64,000 nucleotides of DNA from Spirochaetia bacterium (GTDB lineage Bacteria; Spirochaetota; Spirochaetia; Treponematales; Treponemataceae): contig CAAGBC010000046.1 in the NCBI GenBank assembly GCA_900767955.1, positions 1-64,000 on the forward strand. The letters are read 5' to 3'. The translations under genes and the position numbers were made by a program. Position 1 is the stretch's first letter. The number at the start of each line of letters is the position of its first letter. Shown here one piece after another: positions 7,519-14,346 of the stretch. The notes beneath the pieces are model-generated. The model worked only from the letters and a program-made list of their open reading frames with translations. It was not told where the DNA came from and made no database searches.

Positions 7519-8889
7519 CTATTCATCATCATCGTCATCAGATAATTCTAATCCATATTCATTAAGTTTTCGATGAAGAGTTTTTCGACCAATCCCAAGA
7601 ATATCAGCAGTTTTTGATTTATTTCCTTTGTTTGCAGAAAGATTTTGCATGATAATAATTTTTTCAGCATCTTCTAAAGAAATTCCCATTGGGATTGATA
7701 TTGCTTCTTGTCCTGTGTATTCACTTACAGACAAAGGCAAATCTTCAAGTTTTATTTGTTTACCATTAGACATTACAACAGAACTTTCTATACAATTCTG
7801 CAACTGACGAATATTTCCAGGCCAATCATATTTTAAAAGAGCTGCTTTTGCTTTTGAATCAATTCCAATAATTTCTTTTTCATTTTCTGCAGCAAACTTT
7901 TTAATAAAAGAATCTATAAGTAATGGTAAATCATCTTTGCGTTCTTTTAATGAAGGAACTTTTAAGTGAACAACATTTAATCTGTAATACAAATCTTCTC
8001 TAAAACGACCAGCTTTTACTTCTTCTTCAAGATTTTTATTTGTAGCAGCAACAATTCTTACATCAACAGAAATTGACTTTTCTCCACCTACTCGTTCAAA
8101 AGTTTTTTCTTGTAAAACACGAAGAATTTTTATTTGCACATTTTGATTAATTTCGCCAATTTCATCAAGAAATATTGTACCACCATGAGCTAATTCAAAA
8201 CGGCCTTTTTGCATTGAATCAGCACCTGTATAAGCACCTTTTTCATGACCAAATAATTCACTTTCCAACAAACTTTCACTTAAAGCAGCACAATGAACTT
8301 TAATAAAAGCTTTATCTTTTCTACCAGAAAGATTATGAATAGCATTTGCAACAAGTTCTTTACCTACTCCGCTTTCACCTGTAATTAAAACACTTGCCTT
8401 TGCTGGAGCAACTTTTTTTATCATTGAAAAAACTTTTTGCATTTCTGCACTTCTTCCAATCATTTGTTCCAAACATGCAGATGATTCAATTTCTTCTTTT
8501 AATAATTTATGTTGCAAAGAAAGTTCTCTATTTTCTAGTGCGCGTTTTACAATAAGATTTAACTGATCAAGATTTAATGGTTTTGTTAAAAAATCATAAG
8601 CACCAGATTTCATTGCTTCTACAGCCGCATCTATACTTCCATGACCGGTAAGTACAATTACTGGAATTCCAGGAGTTTCTGTAGTAACGCGTTTCACAAC
8701 TTCTTCCCCAGAAATTCCGTCCATTCTTAAATCTGTAATTACTAAATCAATATCACCTTTTGCAACTAAATCAAGTCCGTCTTTTCCGTTAGCAGCAGTT
8801 TTTACTTCATAATCTTCTAATTCAAAATTGGCTGCCAAACCATTGCGAATATTTTCTTCATCATCAATAATTAAAACTGTAAATTTCAT
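7519..8889 (-). CDS. atoC: NtrC-family sigma-54-dependent response regulator
   Basis: The 456-residue protein has a receiver domain (Asp10, Asp53 phospho-acceptor, Lys103), an AAA+ domain with Walker A GESGVGKE at 171-178, the sigma-54 contact loop GAYTGA at 218-223 (Tyr in place of the usual Phe), Walker B TIFLDEIGE near 238-246, and a C-terminal Fis-type HTH (KSKTADILGIGRKTLHRKLN). It would activate sigma-54 promoters on phosphorylation by the kinase encoded 7 bp upstream. An acidic DDDDE tail ends the protein. In Treponema pallidum I recall this pair being annotated atoC/atoS, so the symbol is by analogy. Confidence 0.88.
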   Translation of the reverse strand: MKFTVLIIDDEENIRNGLAANFELEDYEVKTAANGKDGLDLVAKGDIDLVITDLRMDGISGEEVVKRVTTETPGIPVIVLTGHGSIDAAVEAMKSGAYDFLTKPLNLDQLNLIVKRALENRELSLQHKLLKEEIESSACLEQMIGRSAEMQKVFSMIKKVAPAKASVLITGESGVGKELVANAIHNLSGRKDKAFIKVHCAALSESLLESELFGHEKGAYTGADSMQKGRFELAHGGTIFLDEIGEINQNVQIKILRVLQEKTFERVGGEKSISVDVRIVAATNKNLEEEVKAGRFREDLYYRLNVVHLKVPSLKERKDDLPLLIDSFIKKFAAENEKEIIGIDSKAKAALLKYDWPGNIRQLQNCIESSVVMSNGKQIKLEDLPLSVSEYTGQEAISIPMGISLEDAEKIIIMQNLSANKGNKSKTADILGIGRKTLHRKLNEYGLELSDDDDDE

Positions 8890-8896
8890 TTTTCAC

Positions 8897-10147
8897 CTAA
8901 TCATGTCTATTGTCATCACCAAGCAGTTTTTTTTCTGTTTGAGGAATTGGCAATTCTATAATAAATGTTGTTCCATTATTTTCTTCTGATTTTACATGTA
9001 TATCACCAGAAAATTCTTTTACAATTTTGTAAACTAATGTCATTCCCAAACCTGTTCCAGAAGCTTTTGTGGTAAAATAAGGTTCAAAAAGTCTAGCAAT
9101 TGTTTCATCAGACATTCCACAGCCATTATCTGTTATAGAAATAACATATTTATCAAATTTCACAGAAACTCTTATAGAAATTCTTCCCATAAACTCTGTA
9201 GGATTTAAAGTCTCTTCTTTACATTCTGAAAATCGTTCTTTTATTGCAGCAAAAGCATTTTGAACAATATTAAGAATCATTTCTCTAAATATTTTTTCAT
9301 CTATTAATAATTTCACACTAGAATTGCAATTTTTGAATGACAAAGCAACTTTATGTCGATTAAATTCTGGTGACAAAAATTCAACCAATTTTTTTAAACA
9401 TGAAGAAGGATCTACTAATGAATAATTTGCATTCACAGGACGAACTGCAAACAAAAAATCTGTTACAAGTTTATTTAAGTTGTTAATTTCTTCATTAACA
9501 ACATCAATACGATCTTCTACAAATTTCTTATCTGGTAAAGTTCCATCAGAATTACGCTGTTTTTCAATGGCCTTTTGCAACAACTGAATATGAATACTTA
9601 TTGCGCCTAGTGGATTTTTTATTTCATGAGCCATATTAGCAGCAAGCGTAGTCAACCCAACCATATTTTCCATGCGACGCATTTTTACTTCTTGCAAACG
9701 CTGTTCTGTAACATCATATATTTTTATAATGCGACCATTAATTTTAGAATCAGATACAAGAGATAAAACATATACAACTATAAAGCGAGTCAAATTATCA
9801 GAATTAGGAAGTGGTATAGAAAATTCCTGAGAGATATTTGATTTATCTTTATCTGCACAATCTCTTAAAAATTCAGAAACATCAACATCAGAAATCACTT
9901 CCCAAACTTTTTTATAACGCCTATTACTTTCATCTTCAAAATGAATAAATGATAAAAATCTTTCTGAAATTTTATTAAATTTTAATATTCGCCATTGTTT
10001 ATCAACAACAATTAATCCCGTTGTCAAAGATTCTAAAATAGAATCAAACATTGCATTTTCGTTAGCAACATTTTTAATAACACGCTGCAATTGTTCTTGA
10101 GATAACTTAGGAATCATTTTGGTTACACGCTTTACATAATCACGCAT
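8897..10147 (-). CDS. atoS: NtrB/AtoS-type histidine kinase
   Basis: The 416-residue protein has no membrane segment, so it is cytoplasmic. A PAS-like domain (about 25-150: ESLTTGLIVVDKQWRILKFNK) precedes the HisKA H-box MAHEIKNPLGAIS, and the HATPase domain shows the N-box QNAFAAI, DNGCGM and GTGLGMTLVYKIV. It should phosphorylate the NtrC-type regulator encoded just downstream. Its start overlaps the end of the holB-like gene by 16 bp, which shows translational coupling within a long operon. Confidence 0.88.
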   Translation of the reverse strand: MRDYVKRVTKMIPKLSQEQLQRVIKNVANENAMFDSILESLTTGLIVVDKQWRILKFNKISERFLSFIHFEDESNRRYKKVWEVISDVDVSEFLRDCADKDKSNISQEFSIPLPNSDNLTRFIVVYVLSLVSDSKINGRIIKIYDVTEQRLQEVKMRRMENMVGLTTLAANMAHEIKNPLGAISIHIQLLQKAIEKQRNSDGTLPDKKFVEDRIDVVNEEINNLNKLVTDFLFAVRPVNANYSLVDPSSCLKKLVEFLSPEFNRHKVALSFKNCNSSVKLLIDEKIFREMILNIVQNAFAAIKERFSECKEETLNPTEFMGRISIRVSVKFDKYVISITDNGCGMSDETIARLFEPYFTTKASGTGLGMTLVYKIVKEFSGDIHVKSEENNGTTFIIELPIPQTEKKLLGDDNRHD

Positions 10148-11361
10148 TTTAATACATTCCCATGAGTTTTATTTACTTTTACAATATCTCTTAATAATTT
10201 TTCTAAGGAAGAAATTACTGATTGATTATAAATTGTTACATCATTCCAACAATCTCTTAAACATTGCATAATCTGAGTTGACGCTTCACAGCCATTAGGA
10301 CTATTAATTAATCCACGCTGAGAAATTGTAATTCCATCAAGGAATATTTTTAACATTACACGAGGGTCAAAATTTCCGCAATTTTTAATAATTTCTTGCA
10401 AGTCAGGAATTTGGCCAGAAGCACAATCACATAAAAACTTACTAGCTGCTTGCCTTAAAACTTCAGGAGAAACAGGCAAAAATGTAAGTAAAAAATCTTC
10501 AATCGTACCATTAAAATCTTGAACATGAAAAACTCTATTTATAACATCATTCTGTTGAGTAGCATTTCTGTTCACAAAGGAATAAGTTCTAACTCTTGAT
10601 AAAATAGTAGGCATTACTAAATTGCGTTGTGAAGTTGTAAGAATAAAAATCGTATCAACAGGAGGTTCTTCCAAAATTTTAAGCAAGGCATTTCGGACAC
10701 TTTCTAACATTCTGTCTGCATTTTCTATAATTATAGTTTTTTTTCCTTCAACAGACTTCATTCTTGCCCAAGAACTAACATTGCGTATTTGATTAATAGG
10801 AATAGAATCATATAAAAAATCGGATTCTAGCTTATTGCACAATTTTATTAACTTTTCAGTAAGTTTAGCAACTTCATCATAAGAAGGCAAAGGTCTTGGA
10901 ATATCAAGCACCTCCAAGTCTTCATCAATTTCTGAAATTATTGCAGCAATTTTATTTAATTTATCATCTTCCTTCCATAAAACAGGATTAAAACGAATTG
11001 TAAGCTTTCTAATACTTCTTAAAAACAAATATCGTGTTGCTAACAAATAAGATGCATTTTGAGAATAAGCTGCTAAAAAAGCAGATGCAGCGGCAGATAT
11101 TTCTGGAGTACAATCTTTTGGACCTGCTAAAATTACATTATTGCTAACAAGAGCTTTGTGTTGCAAACAAGAATTACAAGTACAATTCCAACTTCCTTTT
11201 GCTGAACCAGTACATGATAAAATTCTAGCTGTTTCCAAAGCGCAAGTTAATTTTCCACTAGATTTTGGACCAGAAAACAACATTGCACCAGGAACTTGTT
11301 CCTTGCAAATATCTGAAATTAATAAACGAGACGCATTTTGATAAAGTAAATTTTCAAACAT
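10132..11361 (-). CDS. holB: DNA polymerase III delta-prime-like clamp-loader subunit
   Basis: The 409-residue protein has a Walker A-like GPKSSGKLTCA (about 32-42), a zinc-binding cluster (Cys near 50, then CTCNSC), and the clamp-loader sequence VEGKKTIIIENADRMLESVRNALLKILEEPP followed by TTSQRNLVMPTILSR with the SRC-like sensor region. It is longer than E. coli HolB because of an insertion of about 100 residues after the zinc region. It belongs to the replisome clamp loader. The start overlaps cvpA by 1 bp (ATG/TAA), in the conserved spirochaete cluster. Confidence 0.75.
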   Translation of the reverse strand: MFENLLYQNASRLLISDICKEQVPGAMLFSGPKSSGKLTCALETARILSCTGSAKGSWNCTCNSCLQHKALVSNNVILAGPKDCTPEISAAASAFLAAYSQNASYLLATRYLFLRSIRKLTIRFNPVLWKEDDKLNKIAAIISEIDEDLEVLDIPRPLPSYDEVAKLTEKLIKLCNKLESDFLYDSIPINQIRNVSSWARMKSVEGKKTIIIENADRMLESVRNALLKILEEPPVDTIFILTTSQRNLVMPTILSRVRTYSFVNRNATQQNDVINRVFHVQDFNGTIEDFLLTFLPVSPEVLRQAASKFLCDCASGQIPDLQEIIKNCGNFDPRVMLKIFLDGITISQRGLINSPNGCEASTQIMQCLRDCWNDVTIYNQSVISSLEKLLRDIVKVNKTHGNVLKCVIM

Positions 11362-11843
11362 TAAGCTGTAAGACCTCTAATATAATCGGTAGGAATCTTT
11401 AGTAAATTGGCAAGTAATTTATAAAATAAACTACCTTCATAAAGTTGTTCTACATTAAACCATGGTTGAATAGATAAAAGCACAATTACAAAAGCAACAA
11501 TTACAAGACCTTCAATAATACCAAGGAACAAACCTAAAGTTCTATCCAAGCCTTTCATAATTTCACCAGAAAAAGCTTTTGCAACCAACTGTTGAATAAT
11601 GCAAACAATAAGAAATACAATTACAAAAATCAAAAGAAACGAAACTATTTTTGAAATAATTTCATTATGAATAGTTTTTACAACATAATAATCCAACTTA
11701 GGAGTAAAAATAATGGCAAGTGCAAGTCCACCGATTACTGCTGCTTTACTAAAAAATTCTTTAACAATACCTTTTACAACACCAGAAATTGCAAAAATAA
11801 GAATAATCAGTAAAAAACAAATATCAATAGGTGCTACAACCAT
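11361..11843 (-). CDS. cvpA: CvpA family membrane protein
   Basis: The 160-residue protein has four hydrophobic segments and the CvpA-type opening (IDICFLLIILIFAISGVVKGIVKEF, LDRTLGLFLGIIEGLVIV). CvpA proteins are inner-membrane proteins tied to purine or colicin V phenotypes and envelope stress in enterobacteria; the role in spirochaetes is open. GGAGG precedes the ATG. It lies 31 bp after murG. Confidence 0.82.
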   Translation of the reverse strand: MVVAPIDICFLLIILIFAISGVVKGIVKEFFSKAAVIGGLALAIIFTPKLDYYVVKTIHNEIISKIVSFLLIFVIVFLIVCIIQQLVAKAFSGEIMKGLDRTLGLFLGIIEGLVIVAFVIVLLSIQPWFNVEQLYEGSLFYKLLANLLKIPTDYIRGLTA

Positions 11844-11874
11844 AGTTCCTCCTATGAAAAGTTAATTATGAATT

Positions 11875-13047
11875 TTATAGATTGAATTCATTATATATCA
11901 AATTTGCTATTTTTTCAGCAGGATTTGTATTTTTTGTCAAAGAATAATTAGCTTGTACAAAAGATTCTCTTTTTGAAGCATCACTCATAATATCAAGACA
12001 TTCTTTTAATTTTTCTGATGTTGCATTTTCTCTAGCCAGAACAAACGCCCCACCTGATTTTTCAAAAAAACTAGCATTATCTTCTTGGTCGCCACGAGTT
12101 CCACTTCCGCACAAAGGAACTAAAACCATAGGCTTTCCTAAAGTAGCGCATTCCCAAATAGAATTTGCCCCTGCTCTAGAAAGAATAACATCACTTGCCG
12201 CAATAACATCTGGCATTTGTGAATAAATAAAAGGATATGATTTATAATTTAATTCAACTTCCGAAGATACATTTTGAACTTTTGCATCATCAACATTTTT
12301 TTCACCAGTCTGATGAACAACAAAAAACTTAGAACATAGCCAATCAAGATTTTCTTTAACCAAATCATTAATTTGCTTTGCCCCCAAACTTCCACCAAGA
12401 ACAAGTAAAATCGGTTTTGTTAATGAATTTTTATCTACACCAAGAAATTCCAAACCATTTTTAGCATCTGCAGTATAAAAAACAGGACGCACAGGATTTC
12501 CTGTTACAATTGTTTTTTGTGCAATTGATTTAGAAAAATAAGAAGCAGTTTCTTCATAGGAAATCAAAATATTTTTTACAAATTTACTATTTATCTTTGT
12601 TGCCAAGCCAGGAGTAAAATCACATTCATGAGTATAAACAGGAATTCGTAACAATTTTGCACATACACAAGGAGGAACACTAACAAATCCACCTTTTGAA
12701 AAAAGCACTTTTGGCTTTTCCTTTAGCAAAACAAAAAATGATACAATAAACCCTGCAAAAATTTTGAATAAATCAAAAAAATTCTTTATTGAAAAATAAC
12801 GACGCAATTTTCCAGATGGAATTCCATAAAAAACATCTGCACTTTTTTCACCAAACTGGTCGATATTTTTTTCTACAATAGATTTATCCATTCCAACAGA
12901 ATTACCAATCCAACATACTTTTAAATTAATGTTGTTATTTTTACAAATTTTGCGTAATTCATCTGCAACTGCAAGGCCAGGATAAATATGTCCGCCAGTT
13001 CCACCACCAACAAAAGCAACTTTTACATAATCTTGTTTATTTTTCAT
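11875..13047 (-). CDS. murG: UDP-GlcNAc:lipid I N-acetylglucosaminyltransferase
   Basis: MurG converts lipid I to lipid II at the cytoplasmic face of the membrane in peptidoglycan synthesis. The 390-residue protein has the first glycine loop FVGGGTGGHIYPGLAVADEL, KPKVLFSKGGFVSVP, the GT28 second domain LLVLGGSLGAKQIN, and ISRAGANSIWECATLGKPMVLVPL with its UDP-binding residues. Its promoter sits over the end of the ankyrin gene upstream and it has no ribosome site, so the mRNA is probably leaderless. It heads the operon murG-cvpA-holB-kinase-regulator. Confidence 0.95.
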   Translation of the reverse strand: MKNKQDYVKVAFVGGGTGGHIYPGLAVADELRKICKNNNINLKVCWIGNSVGMDKSIVEKNIDQFGEKSADVFYGIPSGKLRRYFSIKNFFDLFKIFAGFIVSFFVLLKEKPKVLFSKGGFVSVPPCVCAKLLRIPVYTHECDFTPGLATKINSKFVKNILISYEETASYFSKSIAQKTIVTGNPVRPVFYTADAKNGLEFLGVDKNSLTKPILLVLGGSLGAKQINDLVKENLDWLCSKFFVVHQTGEKNVDDAKVQNVSSEVELNYKSYPFIYSQMPDVIAASDVILSRAGANSIWECATLGKPMVLVPLCGSGTRGDQEDNASFFEKSGGAFVLARENATSEKLKECLDIMSDASKRESFVQANYSLTKNTNPAEKIANLIYNEFNL

Positions 13048-13053
13048 AATGCG

Positions 13054-13082
13054 ATTGTATTATTCTTTGTGGTATTTTTCAA
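13054..13082 (-). promoter_or_regulatory. murG promoter (leaderless type)
   Basis: TTGAAA at 13082-13077, exactly 17 bp, then TACAAT at 13059-13054; the murG ATG starts six bases later. The -35 and spacer lie inside the last codons of the ankyrin gene. No ribosome site is seen. Confidence 0.65.
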
Positions 13083-13950
13083 GAACATCAATAATTTCTT
13101 GCTTTTTAAACAATTTTGCATATCCGTAAGCAGACATTCCCATGGAATCTTTAATATCAGGGTCTGCACCTGCATCTGCAAGTAATTTACAAATTTCTGT
13201 TTTGTTTGCACCAACTGCCAAAACAAGCATTGTCTGCCCTTCTTTACAAACAGTATTTAATTCAGCACCTTTATTAATCAATAATTCAGTAATTTCTTTA
13301 TCACCACGCCAAACAGCATCCATAATTGCTGTATAACCTCTGTCTTCGGAAACAGCATTTATATCAGCACCATTATCAATTAACCAATGAATTAATTCAA
13401 CTTTGTCATTTCTTGCTGCAATATTAAGCATAGGAGTTCCATCTTTATCACGACAATTAACATCCATTCCAGCGGCAAGATAACATTCACAAATATCTTT
13501 ATTTTCTTGTGAAATATTCAATGCAAAAGAATCTGGCGTAAATGGCATTCCTTGTTCCATAAGATAATTATAAGATTGCTTTCTTAAACAATTTGTATAT
13601 AAATCTTCATAATTTTCTTCGATATTCTGTTCAATTTCTTCAATAGTTTTAAAATAAGAAATACAATCAAATTTTGAAAAATTCTCATACAAATGCAAAT
13701 TATTTGTATAAACAGGAATATCTTTGCCTGCCAAATAACCAAGCAAGAAAAACAAATTTTCATTAGGCTCAGAATCTTCTGAATGTTTAATTACACAATT
13801 TGTAATTTCAGGCAAAACTTCCAAAACTTCATCAAGTTCCGAAGAAACAAAAGATGACTCATAAATCACAGAATCAGGAGTTCTTTCGTTTATAATTTGT
13901 TTTAAATTTTCATTATCAATGTTTTCTGAAGAAATAAGTAACCAATTCAT
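13060..13950 (-). CDS. Ankyrin-repeat protein
   Basis: The start at 13950 (MNWLLISSENID) is chosen over an upstream in-frame ATG at 14049 because the promoter lies between them and the longer version would read through the GC-rich repeat. The protein has about 296 residues. The C-terminal half holds four ankyrin repeats (about 145-290), for example DGTPMLNIAARNDKVELIHW and GYTAIMDAVWRGDKEITELL. The N-terminal half looks like a receiver-like or alpha/beta fold without recognised catalytic residues. Ankyrin repeats bind proteins; the partner is unknown. Confidence 0.75.
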   Translation of the reverse strand: MNWLLISSENIDNENLKQIINERTPDSVIYESSFVSSELDEVLEVLPEITNCVIKHSEDSEPNENLFFLLGYLAGKDIPVYTNNLHLYENFSKFDCISYFKTIEEIEQNIEENYEDLYTNCLRKQSYNYLMEQGMPFTPDSFALNISQENKDICECYLAAGMDVNCRDKDGTPMLNIAARNDKVELIHWLIDNGADINAVSEDRGYTAIMDAVWRGDKEITELLINKGAELNTVCKEGQTMLVLAVGANKTEICKLLADAGADPDIKDSMGMSAYGYAKLFKKQEIIDVLEKYHKE

Positions 13951-13956
13951 TATTCT

Positions 13957-13985
13957 ATTATATGTTACAAAGTCAAATATCACAA
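13957..13985 (-). promoter_or_regulatory. Promoter of ankyrin gene (leaderless type)
   Basis: TTGTGA at 13985-13980, a 17-bp spacer, TATAAT at 13962-13957, then six bases to the ATG at 13950. There is no ribosome site. Confidence 0.6.
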
Positions 13986-13998
13986 GAAAATAATTTTT

Positions 13999-14137
13999 GG
14001 GCGTTCCCGTCGCAAGCTGTCGCTTGCTAAAGAGTTTTTTCCGTTTCACTACAAAAACTCGACGGTCGGGCTTTACCGGGTTCCGCTATCCGCTTCATTC
14101 CTGCGGAACGCTTCGCGCCCTTACAATCCCTAACGGC
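13999..14137. repeat. GC-rich intergenic palindromic repeat, copy 1
   Basis: A GC-rich block in an AT-rich setting, bounded by GGGCGTT (13999-14005) and AACGGC (14132-14137), with internal inverted pairs such as GCAAGC/GCTTGC and the phrase GGTCGGGCTTT...AATCCCTAACG. I recall similar GGGCGTT...AACGCC elements as intergenic repeats in treponemes and Bacteroidetes. A distinct element with GGGCG/CGCCC ends lies at 60055-60153. It marks the left border of the accessory island. Confidence 0.6.
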
Positions 14138-14332
14138 GATAGATAACAGGATTTCTTTTTTCGTTATAAATATTTTTTTCTATTTGCCAAAATTTTTCAG
14201 ATGCTGTTTTGGAAGGATTTTCCAACAATTTTTGTATTTTCTGGTTGATTTTTTCCATGTAATTTTCTTGCCAAGTAGGAACTTTTCTCGAAATAGTTTC
14301 CAGTCTTGTTCATTAAATGTTTTTGTTTCCAT
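14130..14332 (-). pseudogene. Frameshifted small protein gene (WQExYM family)
   Basis: From an ATG at 14332 with GAGGG upstream, the frame METKTFNEQDWKLFREK shifts at a run of four A near 14281. One added A restores VPTWQENYMEKINQKIQKLL and SEKFWQIEKNIYNEKRNP to a stop at 14130. The joined sequence resembles a small DWKLFREKxPxWQExYM family common in Firmicutes and treponemes, function unknown. The last codons run into the GC-rich repeat. A single-base assembly error in the homopolymer is an alternative to true decay. Confidence 0.6.
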
Positions 14333-14346
14333 AACTTTACCCTCTT

